Assembly: GCA_028752905.1 (NCBI GenBank)
Contig: JAQNBH010000013.1
Coordinates: 43,230,071-43,294,070, forward strand
Origin: Cladorhizidae sp. MBARI D1340-BT2
Lineage: Eukaryota > Porifera > Demospongiae > Poecilosclerida > Cladorhizidae
Length of the DNA: 64,000 nucleotides
Direction of reading: 5' to 3'
Numbering within the stretch: position 1 is the stretch's first letter; each line of letters begins with the position of its first letter. The notes beneath the pieces were generated by a model. It did no database searches. It saw nothing but the letters and a program-made list of their open reading frames with translations, and was not told the DNA's origin. Shown one piece after another: positions 39,820 through 50,280 of this stretch. The position numbers were made by a program, and so were the translations under genes.

Positions 39820-42017
39820 ATGGCTAGAGACATGGAGGAGGCCGAGAAGTATTTGATGGAGTTAGAGAAGGAGATCACATGTTCCATCTGCCAGGAGCAC
39901 TACACTCTGCCCAAGGCCCTCCCTTGCCTCCATTGCTACTGCAAGCACTGCATCCTCAAGCTAGCCCTCAGGACAGGCAAAGACCAGCCTTTCCCTTGCC
40001 CAGAGTGTCGCCATGAAACCACCCTGCCTGAGGGCAATGAAGACCATCTCAAAACGGCTTTCCATATCAACCGCCTCAAAGAACTGTATGCCAAGCAGAA
40101 GAGAGCTCTTAGCAAGGAGGAGGTGGAGTGTGAGATATGCACCACCTCTTCAGTCAAAGCTGAATCATTTTGCCGACAATGTGACAAGTTCATGTGTGAG
40201 AAATGTGTGGAGGCACATCTGAGGATGAAAGTTGTCTTTGATGGCCATGAAGTTCTCTCTTTGGATGAGGTGAAGAAGGAGAGAGCTAAAGACATCCTCC
40301 CCAAGGATCGTGCTGCTAAGAAGTGCCAACTTCACACAGAGTCGCTCAAGCTGTTCTGCTTCGACTGTGATGTATTAATTTGTCGCTACTGCACACTAAA
40401 AGACCACAGGGACCACCTCTTTGACTTCACCAACTTAGCAGCTGAGAAGAAGAGGAAAGAGCTGATGGAGAGCTTGAGGCCTCTGAGAAAAGTGGCGGCC
40501 AATCTCTCTTGTGCTGTTGAAGAGATACAGACCACGGAATCTGAGATAGCAGCCCAGGGAGAGTCTGTAGCCAACACCATCGGGAAGTCCTTCGAGGAGC
40601 TGCACGCTATCATTGAAAGTCACAAACAGAAGATGCTAGAGGAGGCCAAAAAGAGAGTGTGTGAGAAATTGGAGAAGCTTAAAGGTCAGAAGGATGACAT
40701 TTCCATTTCCCTTGCAGAGATGCAGAGCATTGTGGACTACACTGAGCAGTGTGTGAAGCATTGTTCCAATGATGAGGTCATGTGTGCACATGCTGAGTTG
40801 GAGAGTAGGATCCAGGAAAAACTAATTGAAGACAGCGCCAAGCCGGGGCAGAAGCTTACGCCAATTGAGGAGGTTGATGTAGCGGTGGAGGTGAGCTGTG
40901 CTGAGGCCCTGGAGCAGCTCCTCCAGACCCAGGCTAAGATAACTGGACTTCCCATCACTCTAGTCATCAACACTGTGTCCACCAAGGCTGAGGCTGGGAA
41001 GTTATGGGAAGTGGTCTTGTGCACCACTCAACTCTGTGGCAACAAGCCAGCCAAACGTGCTGTTCAAATAGACTGCCATATGAAGTGTCTGCACAGTGGA
41101 GCTCCATCAAATCCAGCACCAAAGAAATTGGAGCCGACAAATATCGCATCCAGTACACACCCACTCACCGTGGACGACATGAACTTACGATCTCATTGGA
41201 CGGGCATCAAGTAGCAGGCAGTCCCTTCCCTGTGCTTGTCCCCATCCTGCCCACTCAACTAGACAAGCGTATCAAGGTGTGGGGTGGTGTAACAAGGCCT
41301 TATGGTATCACTGTCAACTCCGTAGGTGAGATTATAGTCGCTGAATATAGAGGAGATGTCGTTGTGTTGGATAGAGAGGGGAAAAGATTGAGAAGTATCA
41401 ATCGCTCGGAACATAAATTTCACTATTTACAAGGTATTGCTGTAGACAGTGAAGACAACATCTATTTCACTGATGAAGGCACTAATCAAATCTTCAAGTC
41501 GAACAAGAACTGCAGCAAGGTTCAAGTACACAGAGTCCAGCAAGTGAAAGGTCCAGGACATAAAGATGTTGCAGTAGTTGGAGATGAAGTGATGGTTACT
41601 GAAGTTCGCAATGGAGGTAGGATCATGGTGTACGACAGAGAACTGAAATATGTGAGACAGATTGTTGGTGCAGATAAAAACACATTGTATGGCCTATCTC
41701 CTGACAGTCATCAAAATGTGTACGTCAGTAATCCTGGGAGCTCTAGTATTCAAGTCTTCAGTAATGATGGTGCATTCCTACGCTCCTTTGGCTGTGATGA
41801 GGATGGTGTGAAGAGGTTGAAGTCTCCACATGGTGTGTGTGTAGCTGGTCAGTATGTGTATGTGACAGATACTGGTGTACGTAAGATAGTAGTGTTTACA
41901 ACTGAGGGAGACTATGTCACCTCATTTGGTGGTGGGGACTATTTGGGTGTGCGTGTAGATCAAGATGGGTTTGTGTATGCTAGTAACTTTCAATTGAATA
42001 AGATTGATATATTTTAG
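39820..42017 (+). pseudogene. TRIM-NHL protein, copy B, one frameshift
   Basis: Same layout as copy A. RING is complete. B-box 1 keeps its cysteine (FMCEKC) and B-box 2 has the normal spacing (ICRYC), so the N-terminal half looks healthier than in copy A. One base is missing near 41,104 relative to copy A (GAGCTCCATC against GAGCTCACATC). The first frame then ends at 41,212-41,214 after 464 codons, inside the filamin repeat. The rest of the filamin repeat and all NHL repeats continue in the next frame to the stop at 42,015-42,017 with no other break. Either it is a recent pseudogene or it makes a RING-B-box-coiled-coil protein without NHL. An assembly error is possible. Confidence 0.85.
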
Positions 42018-43045
42018 TTTTCTGTTGGCAATTAGTTGATGAATTATAATGCATGATTCAATGAAGCTTTTATTGTCCTCCACTCACAACAGATAATGGA
42101 ACTTGTAAGAGTTGAAGACTTCCTTTGTCCAGAAGGAAACTTCCAATTAAAATAATGATTATGGGTGTGGCCTAGCAGCCTGTAATCCCTCCCACTCAGG
42201 ATGTGGTAGAGGGAGGTCTCCTGCCCTCATCTTCGCCAGGTGGGAGGCCTCTTGGATATAAATGCTCCCAGCAACCACTGGCTGACTGACCTTCTTGAAG
42301 GCTGTGGGCAGAGACACGTGTGCACTAATTAGCACTCACTAGTAGTTATTATCACTTGACAGTAGGTACATATAATATATAGAAACACGAGTGATGACCA
42401 TGATTAGGGAGGAAGAGTACTGATGCTCTACAAGTCAAAATCAAGTAGTTGATGGCAGAACTTAGTATAGTTACAGCTACTAGTTGGCAAAATTGTTGGC
42501 AAAATTGACAGCTACTAATTAGCTGCTAGAGACTTGATCCTCGCCTCTCCTTAAATATGCCTGACCTGGCAGATTCTCGGCAAGAATCTTTACCAATTGT
42601 TAACTCAGTGCAATAAGGCACTTGAACATCCGTGCAAAGTAATACACATTCCTAGTCCAATAATCACAGGAGTGTTAGGAGGGCTAATTAGCTATTTGTG
42701 CATAACTTTAATTACCATGTTGGATATTAGATTTCCAATGCTGCTGTCTCCAGACACTATCCCAGTTGGTAAAGGGTGGGCTTTGACTAATCACTCCTTG
42801 TTTGCACTCTGACCCTTGCCTTTTCCATCGCCAATTGACCCTGGCTACTATAGGATTGGTATGCAGCAGGGTGGTACCGCCCCTCCTGGGTGTTGGCAGA
42901 GGTCGGGTTCATTACAGTGTGCACTTGGATGTGGGTTAGTATATGATTGGAGGTAGGAGTGTTTAGAGTGAGTGCATTGTGGTCTTTAGTGTTATTTAGG
43001 TTATCTATAGAGGCATGCTGAAGTTCTAACCTTGACTTGGTTAGT
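42018..43045 (+). other. TRIM-NHL B 3' flank
   Basis: Homologous to 6,233-7,213 with small indels. ATTAAA at 42,146-42,151 is a candidate poly(A) signal. No other gene seen. Confidence 0.5.
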
Positions 43046-43276
43046 CAGGTCTAGTTGAGGTTCTCTCCTTGTCCTGACTAGTTGAGGTTCTCTCCTTGTC
43101 CTGGCTAGTTGAGGTTCTCTCCTTGTCCTGGCTAGTTGAGGTTCTCTCCTTGTCCTGGCTAGTTGAGGTTTTCTTCTTGTCCTAGCTAGTTGAGGTTCTC
43201 TCCTTGTCCTGGGCTATGTCCTTGTCCTGGCTAGTTGAAGTTCTCTCCTTGTCCTGGCTAGTTGAGGTTCTCTCCT
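43046..43276 (+). repeat. 27-bp minisatellite, first plus-oriented section, block B
   Basis: About eight units of the same type as 7,214-7,626. It ends abruptly at CTCCTTGCAAGCAAAG, where the inverted block begins. Confidence 0.9.
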
Positions 43277-43883
43277 TGCAAGCAAAGACTCCAGAAGCTG
43301 CAGGTCAGTCATCAGTGTGGAGGCTGGCACTTCTCAAGACATAAACACCTGGTGAAGGTATGTGAGCATGTGCAGAGGAATTCACTCCCAGAAGTGGGCC
43401 ACTCATCACATTCAGGCTACCTGCCTAGACGGTGGCTGAAGCCTCTGCCAAGTGTTTAGAAGAATGAATGAGCATACCAGAAGAGATCCTGACAGATCAA
43501 CGATCTAACTTTTGTTTGAACATGAAGTCCTCAGTGTTCAACCTGCTGAAGATAAAGTACATCAGGACTACTCCATAACACCCCCAGACAGATGGAATGT
43601 CGGAATGTTTCCATGCAACCCTGAAAGCCATGCTGAGGAAGACAGCTAGCCAGGACCAGGACAGACCTCAACTAACCAGGACAAGGCCAACCGGCCAGGA
43701 TAAGCATATAGAGAGGACCTCAACTAGCCAGGACAAGGAGAGAATCTCAACTAGCAAGGATAAGGATATAATCTCAACTAGCCTGGACAATGAGAGAACC
43801 TCAACTAGCCAGGACAAAGAGAGAAACCTCAATTAGCCAGGACAAGGAGAGAACCTCAACTAGCCAGGACAAAGAGAGAAACC
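43277..43883 (-). repeat. Inverted chimeric block inside the minisatellite
   Basis: In plus orientation it shows about 150 bp of Gypsy-2 integrase zinc-region sequence (complement of about 49,010-49,110), then Gypsy-3 integrase sequence (TDGMSECFHATLKAMLRKTA near 43,590-43,635, complement of 44,800-45,010), then about seven 27-bp units in reverse orientation. At 43,883 the units switch back to plus orientation, making a long palindrome with the following array. Confidence 0.85.
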
Positions 43884-44795
43884 TTGTCCTGGCTAGTTGA
43901 GGTTCTCTCCTTGTCCTGGCTAGTTGAGGTTATATCCTTGTCCTGGCTAGTTGAGGTTCTCTCCTTGTCCTGGCTAGTTGAGGTTCTCTCCTTGTCCTGG
44001 CTAGTTGAGGTTCTCTCCTTGTCTTGGCTAGTTGAGGTTCTCTCCTTGTCCTGGCTAGTTGAGGTTCTCTCCTTGTCCTGGCTAGTTGAGGTTCTCTCCT
44101 TGTCCTGGCTAGTTGAGGTTCTCTCCTTGTCCTGGCTAGTTGAGGTTCTCTGTTTGTCCTGGCTAGTTGAGGTTCTCTCCTTGTCCTGGCTAGTTAAGGT
44201 TATGTCCTTGTCCTAGCTAGTTGAGGTTCTCTCCTTGTCCTGGCTAGTTGAGGTTGTCTCGTTGTCCAGGCTAGTTGAGGTTCTCGGTTTGTCCTGGCTA
44301 GTTGAGGTTCTCTCCTTGTCCTGGCTAGTTGAGGTTCTCTCGTTTTCCTGGCTAGTTGAGGTTCTCTCCTTGTCCTGGCTAGTTGAGGTTCTCTGTTTGT
44401 CCTAGCTAGTTGAGGTTCTCTCCTTGTCCTGGCTAGTTAAGGTTATGTCCTTGTCCTAGCTAGTTGAGGTTCTCTCCTTGTCCTGGCTAGTTGAGGTTGT
44501 CTCGTTGTCCAGGCTAGTTGAGGTTCTCGGTTTGTCCTGGCTAGTTGAGGTTCTCTCCTTGTCCTGGCTAGTTGAGGTTCTCTCGTTTTCCTGGCTAGTT
44601 GAGGTTCTCTCCTTGTCCTTGCTAGTTGAGGTTGTCTCGTTGTCCAGGCTAGTTGAGGTTCTCGGTTTGTCATGGCTAGTTGAGGTTCTCTCCTTGCTAG
44701 TTGAAGTTATATCCTTGTCCTGGCTAGTTGAGGTTCTCTCCTTCTCCTGGCTAGTTGAGGTTCTCTCCTTGTCCTGGCTAGTTGAGGTCTGTCCT
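43884..44795 (+). repeat. 27-bp minisatellite, main section, block B
   Basis: About 33 units. A higher-order repeat of several units, marked by GTCTCGTTGTCCAGG, TTCTCGGTTTGTC and CTCGTTTTCCTGG variants, occurs at least twice, showing block duplication. Long 9-residue repeat frames on both strands are artefacts. Confidence 0.93.
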
Positions 44796-45290
44796 GGTCC
44801 TGGCTAGCTGTCTTCCTCAGCATGGCTTTCAAGGTTGCATGGAGACGTTCCAACATTCCATCTGTCTGGGGGTGTTAAGGAGTATTCCTGATGTACTTTA
44901 TCTTCAGCAGCTCGAACACTGAGGACATCAGGTTCGAAGAAAAGTTAGATCATTGATCTGTCAGGATCTCTTCTGGTATGCTCAATCATTCTTGTAAACA
45001 CTTGGCAGAGGCTTCAGCCACCGTCTAGGCTTCCACTTTCTTGAGAGGGATTGTTTCTGGAAACGTCGTGGCAAAGTCCATCATGGTCAAGATGAATTTG
45101 TTGCCCTTTGCAATGTGCCCACGATGTCCATATCTATCCACTTGAAGGGCTCCTCCATCACTGGTAGAGGCACCAAGGGAGCTTTTGCTCTGTGATTTCT
45201 GTTTCCTCGTTGGCACACTGCACACTCCTTGCACCAGCAGCCACATCCTTTCCGGGTCTTGGCCAGTAGAAACTTCTAAGCACAGGCCAT
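44796..45290 (-). pseudogene. Gypsy-3 integrase fragment, block B
   Basis: Counterpart of 7,627-8,110. The minus strand has the MDIVG region, FILTMMDFATTFPETIPLKK, and TDGMLER with Glu kept at the catalytic position. The frame carries stops, so it is not functional. Confidence 0.75.
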
Positions 45291-45539
45291 GATTATTTTC
45301 TTTCCCAGCTGTCCAGCCATAGGCACTTGGTGTGTTAGGTAGGTTAGGGCTAGGCCTAAGTTTTAATCTTACTCTAGTAATGGGCCTAGCTAACCTAACA
45401 CTAGCCCAATCTCTAGCCCTGGCCCTAGCTCTTGGCCCATGTGGTCTGTGTTTTAGTCTGACCCCATAGATACACAAGTCCTGCAAGGCAATGCAATTTG
45501 TTCTGTTCAAGTCCCCCAAGCCAGGACTCACTTCACTCG
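45291..45539. other. Decayed flank, counterpart of 8,111-8,361
   Basis: Conserved GGCCCTAGCTCTTGGCCCAT and CTGCAAGGCAATGCAATTTG blocks. No gene seen. Confidence 0.4.
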
Positions 45540-45984
45540 TGTCAACAGGATGATTTGATCCTCTTTCACACTTGTTAGTGTGAGGTAATAAGTGTGAGGT
45601 AATAATAGTTCATTTACTGTGGGTAAGGTGTGGCCATGGTAGTAAAGTAAGCCCTCACAAGCATGTTGCCCTTCCCTGTGCCACACAACTCCTATGCATG
45701 TTGCCCTATGCCACACAACTCCTATGCATGTTGCCCTGTGCCACACAACTCCAATGCATGTTGCCCTGTGCCACACAACTCCTATGCATTTTGACCCTTG
45801 CCCTTTGTGGTATGGAGTAAAGGCCTGTCCGCACTATACCAACGATCTACATCCGATCGATATAAATCCTGTCCGCACTGCACTCACATTTTTCCGGGTA
45901 CGATCCGATCGCGAACCGACTGGTCCACCCGGGGTAGGTAGATCCGATCGCTATAAGGTCCTATCCGAGTGAAATATATGGTGG

Positions 45985-46662
45985 GTGTGGCATTCTCACG
46001 TGACAAAAACGCGGCTAGCGATACGAAAGAGTTATGGCAGCTGGTTGGACTTGGAGGAGACGAAGGCTTTGGTAGGAATCTGGGGGGATGAGGATGTTCA
46101 GGCTCAGTTAAATGGCGTGGCCAGGAACAGGTCGGTGTACCAGCGTATTGCCCAAGCCATGAAAGACCTGGGACACGAGCGGACGTGGCAACAATGTAAA
46201 ACGAAAGTAAAGAACCTCACCCAGAGGTATAGGAAGGTAAGCTTTTTGGTTTTGACCGTATATCTATAAGCATTTTAAGCTTTTGGGTTTTGCTGGCTGG
46301 CTGGTTTAGCTATAAGCTTTTCGGTTTTGCTCGCTGTTTTACAATATTAATGATGAATTTAATTTATTAGGTACCTTGAGTTCTCAGCACAGAAGAGAGG
46401 CAGTGACGGCTCGAAAGAAAGGTTTGTATTTAGAAGTTTGTACAATACAGTGTTAACTATTCCTTTTAAACCGGTAGGACAAAAACGCTGGCATGAAGAC
46501 AGTGGGCTGAGGGAGCTTGCTGCAATCTTCCAACCGGCAGAGGAGCGTGCAGCTGAGAGGGAGGAGCGTGCTACAGAGAGGGAAGCAGAACTGCAAGCGA
46601 AGGAGCTAGCACTAGAGGCGAAGAGGAGGGAAAGGGAAGAGAAGCACGCGAGGAACGCATGA
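45985..46662 (+). pseudogene. Harbinger Myb/SANT-like protein, probably spliced
   Basis: Exon 1 (to about 46,237) has a trihelix-type domain: WLDLEETKALVGIWGDEDVQ, AQLNGVARNRSVYQRIAQAM, WQQCKTKVKNLTQRYRK, ending AAG/GTAAGC. A later exon (about 46,478-46,662, after CCGGTAG) encodes an Arg/Glu-rich coiled coil (EERAAEREERATEREAELQA). The middle exon is unclear. Such proteins help Harbinger transposase reach the nucleus and bind the ends. The start is uncertain. Confidence 0.6.
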
Positions 46663-46898
46663 TGGCCATGTTCAGCAGTATTATCCTCCACCATCCACGT
46701 ACCCTCCTAATAGTTTCCACACTTCTCTTCCCCCCCCGCCCACCCTTTCCCCTTGCACCTTTCCCATCTCAACCACCACCACCAACTTATTTTTCATCTC
46801 CTAACTTCCCTCACCACTATTCACCTTCACCATAGCTTATTATCGTGTTATTCAATTTTATTTATATACTATGATAAACCATTCTGATCTGCTAATTG

Positions 46899-47369
46899 TT
46901 AGTACAGTTTGTCTCTGATGGCTGTAGCTGTGCCACTGCTTGCTGCTGAGGTTGATATACTTCCACTTGCACTGCCTTCCCGATTGAGCCGGTTATCTTG
47001 ACAATGATCACCATAGATCTCACACACGTTGTGCAATACTATGCATGAACTAACAATGCTTGGTACATTGGCCAAGTTCGAGTCTATTCTCTTCAGTAGA
47101 CATCGCCATCGGCCCTTTAACCGACCAAAAGCATTGTCCACCACCATCCTTGCCCTGCTTTGCCTATAATTAAAGTTCAGTTCTTCTGGTGTACTGGATG
47201 TCTCCAAGTAGGGTTTCATCAGCCATGGTAGAAGTGGATATGCTGGATCACCCAGAACAACAAGTGGCACTTCAACGTCATTGAAGAGTTTTGTCCAGCT
47301 GGGAAACAAAGACCCATTGCATGCATTTCTATAAAATGCCGAATTACCAAAAACACGTGCATCATGTAC
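46899..47369 (-). pseudogene. Harbinger transposase, C-terminal DDE part
   Basis: Starts after a TTTGCAG acceptor on the minus strand: VHDARVFGNSAFY, then VVLGDPAYPLLPWLMKPY with a catalytic Asp, then MVVDNAFGRLKGRWRCLLKR, then IVLHNVCE. The position before NAFGRLK is normally the catalytic Glu; here it is Asp. The N-terminal helix-turn-helix and the first catalytic Asp region are absent upstream, so the copy is not autonomous. Confidence 0.75.
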
Positions 47370-47776
47370 CTGCAAATGGTGAGGGAAGCACAGTGGTGAT
47401 ATAATATAGAAAGAACACACAGAGCCAGGACATATCCATCTTCAAGTACAAGTACACTAGCAGCAGTCATGTGAGCGATACCAGCTGTCATGTCATGTGA
47501 CAGCTGCTTGAGGTGTAAAATGCTTTTAAATGCTTTTAATTGTGGTTGTTCATTTTTGCAGTGCAGACAGGATTTATCCAGATCAGATCTAGATCCCACT
47601 TATCAAGATCAGATCTAGGTCAATAGTGGTCCCAGTGTGGACATGCCTTAACTGAGCACACATCCAGATATACATCAAACAAGCATTCCATATAATAATA
47701 GACTCTCTTTAGTCTTACGCAATTAGTCATCAACACATGTGGGTGGCAATGGTATTGCCACACCTCCCTTTCCCCC

Positions 47777-48560
47777 AAGACTGACTGCAAAGTCTGTCAG
47801 GGGGTGGATGGTGGTCCCAGTTCTTGATGTAGTTATTATATTTGGTGAGGGTATGTTGGGTTGGCTTCTTCCCTGTTGCTCGAGTCTGTGGGTTTCTCCG
47901 GTCTCATTTATGTCTCTCAATTCCTTCTCACTAGACCCCTGGAGGTGTTGACGAGGTAGATATGCCCTAGGGGTGTCTGCATGTGAGACAACTTGTCCTT
48001 GTCTTCTTGTCTGGCCATCTGTGCTAGTCCATACTTGGGAATCTCTGGTAGCTGTGGTATTCCTTGACCTCGGTGTCGGCCATCAAAGTCTCTCTTATGT
48101 TTAATCTTGAACTGATCGTTCTGGAATGTCTGTTGGAGATAGTCCATTTTGGGATCAGTTGCTCTGGCAGTTGAGGGATATTTGCTCTCAGTTTCCTTCC
48201 CATTGAGAGTTGCGCAGGTGAGAGGTCACACCAAGGGAAGGTGTTGAACTATACATAAGTAGGCCATGTATGGATCTGCTGATCCTCTCAATAGCTTTTT
48301 CATTGTCTCCTCTCCCCCCTTTTCCATTACTCTGGGGGGAATGGGAGCTGCAGTGACGGGGCAGAAATCATAAGACTTTGCAATCTCTACAAATTCATTG
48401 CACGAGTATTGGGTGAGATTGTTGCTCATACCATTTCTGGAATCTCATGACTTGAGAACACTGTCTTGAATGATTGGATAATTCTGGATGACATCGTATT
48501 TGACAGTTTGATGACCTCTAAATATCTTGAGCAATAGTCAACAATAAGGATGTAGTTTTT
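47777..48560 (-). pseudogene. Gypsy-2 integrase core and C-terminal end, block B
   Basis: The minus strand from 48,560 reads NYILIVDYCSRYLEVIKLSN, FSSHEIPEM, then SNNLTQYSCNEF where a catalytic Asp is replaced by Asn, KKLLRG, PWCDLSPAQLSMGRK, and a long hydrophilic tail to the polypurine tract. Several frameshifts. It is continuous here, unlike block A. Confidence 0.78.
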
Positions 48561-48564
48561 ACCT

Positions 48565-49010
48565 CTGAGGGCACACACATCTGATGCCACCCTCTGCCAG
48601 GGATAGTCAGGTACTGTAGCCTGGATGTGAGAGCACACAGGTCTGATGCCACCCTCTGCCAGGTAGCCTGAATGTGAGAGTACACAGGTCTGATGCCACC
48701 CTCTGCCAGGGATAGGCAGGTAGCCTGAATGTGAGAGCACACAAGTCTGATGCCACCCTCTGCCAGGGATAGTCAGGTACTGTAGCCTGGATGTGAGGGC
48801 ACACAGGTCTGATGCCACCCTCTGCCAGGTAGCCTGAATGTGAGAGCACACAGGTCTGGTGCCACCCTCTGCCAGGCATAGGCAGGTAGTCTGAATGTGA
48901 GAGCACACAGGTCTGATGCCACCCTCTGCCAGGCATAGGCAGGTAGTCTGAATGTGAGAGCACACAAGTCTGATGCCACCCTCTGCCAGAGATAGGAAGG
49001 TAGCCTGAAT
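48565..49010 (-). repeat. 57-bp minisatellite from integrase, about 8 copies, block B only
   Basis: Full units are about 57 bp with 45-bp short forms: GAATGTGAGAGCACACAGGT, CTGATGCCACCCTCTGCCAG, GCATAGGCAGGTAGTCT. On the minus strand one frame reads WQRVASDLCALTFRLPAY repeatedly, and the last unit runs into RGKNYILIVDY. The ASDL/ASDV residue is the place of the first catalytic Asp of integrase, so this segment has been multiplied. Block A has no such array. Confidence 0.88.
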
Positions 49011-49149
49011 GTGATGAGTGGCCCACTTCTGGGAGTGAATTCCTCTGCACATGCTCACATTCCTTCACCAGGTGTTTATGTCTTGAGAAGTCCCAGCCTC
49101 CACACTGATGACCTTGCTCGTTGATACCCTATCCAGGTATTTTGTTCCT
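49011..49149 (-). pseudogene. Gypsy-2 integrase zinc-region remnant, block B
   Basis: The minus strand reads VKECEHVQRNSLPEVGHSSH just before the 57-bp array, the likely end of the HHCC region. The inverted block at 43,277 contains a copy. Confidence 0.5.
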
Positions 49150-49440
49150 AGCAGAGGTTTAATAGTATATATACTATGCCTAACATCCATTACTAGTATA
49201 CTGTACTATGCCTAACAAGGTTTATGGTCGGTTTCAAGCCTTACTAGTATACTAACATCCATTACTAGTATACTATGCCTAATAAGGTTTATGGTCGGTT
49301 TCAAGCCTTACTAGTATACTAACATCCATTACTAGTATACTATGCCTAACAAGGTTTATGGTCAGTTTCAAGCCTTACTAGTATACTATCATCCATTACT
49401 AGTATACTATGCCTAACAAGGTTTATGGTCAGTTTCAAGC
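49150..49440 (+). repeat. 67-bp minisatellite at RNase H, about 4 copies, block B
   Basis: Same unit as 11,486-12,476 with far fewer copies. It ends in GTTTATGGTCAGTTTCAAGC, the complement of the LETDHKP codons. Confidence 0.9.
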
Positions 49441-49770
49441 TGACATCGCATTCCCAGAATGTAGTTAGAGAAGTGCTCGTGGGACTAGATGCTTGCCAAC
49501 ACCTCTTTCTCTATTTGTGTGTGTCTGCACTCGGTCTCCATAGCAATCTGGAGGCATATACACCACTGGTTTCCAATCTTCTGCACTGGCTTGGAGTAAT
49601 ACTGCTCGAAGTCTGAAGATGAAGTATCAGTGGAACTCTTTGTTTCTGCTTTGGGGATGTAAAGGGAGAGCATTTGTGGTCTCTGACTTGAGAGAGAAGG
49701 CCTGATGTTGTGGATCTCCCCATAGCCATGCAACATTCTTTCCAAGGAGCTGCCTTGGGGGTCATGTCAG
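49441..49770 (-). pseudogene. Gypsy-2 RNase H fragment, block B
   Basis: Nearly identical to 12,448-12,800; TQIEKEVLASI is present on the minus strand. Confidence 0.75.
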
Positions 49771-49868
49771 ATCCACTAGATGGGGGAGGGAGAGAATCTT
49801 CCCAGCTGGTTTACCATCCCCATGAAGTGCCGGAGCAGCTCGGGCATGCTTTCTGGTGCCTTCATCTT

Positions 49869-50130
49869 GGCAGTGGCTGTCGTCTTTGAGGGGTGTGGTT
49901 GTATTCCTCACTGGCAGTGGCTGTCATCTTTGAGGGGTGTGGTTGTATTGCTCACTGGCAGTGGCTGTCGTCTTTGAGGGGTGTGGTTGTATTCCTCACT
50001 GGCAGTGGCTTTCATCTTTGAGGGGTGTGGTTGTATTGCTCACTGGCAGTGGCTGTCATCTTTGAGGGGTGTGGTTGTATTCCTCACTGGCAGTGGCTGT
50101 CATCTTTGAAGGGTGTGGTTGTATTCCTAC
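49869..50130 (+). repeat. 44-bp minisatellite, 6 copies, block B
   Basis: Same unit as 12,905-13,078. It is directly followed by CTGAGAACACTGGTGTTCAG, which in block A lies about 415 bp further on, so the RT palm region has been deleted at the array's edge. Confidence 0.9.
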
Positions 50131-50280
50131 TGAGAACACTGGTGTTCAGAGGCTTAAAGTCAATGCAAATTCTAATTTGTCCAGATCTCTTTGGGACCGC
50201 AACCATCCCGCACACCAAGTGGTTGGTTTCTCTACTTTGGATATCACTCCTAGGGGTTCCATTCTGTGTAGTGGCTGTTT
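50131..50280 (-). pseudogene. Gypsy-2 RT N-terminal remnant, block B
   Basis: The minus strand has RMEPLGVISKVEKPT and a following stretch; the catalytic palm is missing. Confidence 0.7.

Larger units (their letters stand above)
45821..47648. mobile_element. PIF/Harbinger DNA transposon, block B only
   Basis: Inverted ends AGGCCTGTCCGCACT and (complement) AGGCATGTCCACACT match at 13 of 15 bases, with TAA on both sides (45,818-45,820 and 47,649-47,651), the typical 3-bp target duplication. Block A keeps the empty site (GAGTAACTGATTCC near 8,490). Two genes are divided as in autonomous Harbinger elements: a Myb/SANT-like protein on the plus strand and a DDE transposase on the minus strand. The transposase N-terminal half is missing. 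Confidence 0.9.
45540..47762 (-). repeat. Gypsy-2 3' LTR, block B, split by Harbinger
   Basis: On the minus strand the LTR starts TGTGGCAATACC after the polypurine tract at 47,763-47,776 and ends TGTTGACA. Without the inserted transposon it is about 390 bp, longer than the 251 bp copy in block A, which has lost about 140 bp. It holds about four 30-bp units at 45,670-45,800. Confidence 0.7.

Noticed and set aside
43884..44807. Paired nine-residue repeat proteins on both strands
   Set aside because: Same 27-bp array; both strands being open indicates lack of stops in the unit, not coding.
44930..44945. GGTTCGAAG as a tRNA T-loop
   Set aside because: No acceptor stem or anticodon arm at suitable distance; it lies in integrase sequence.
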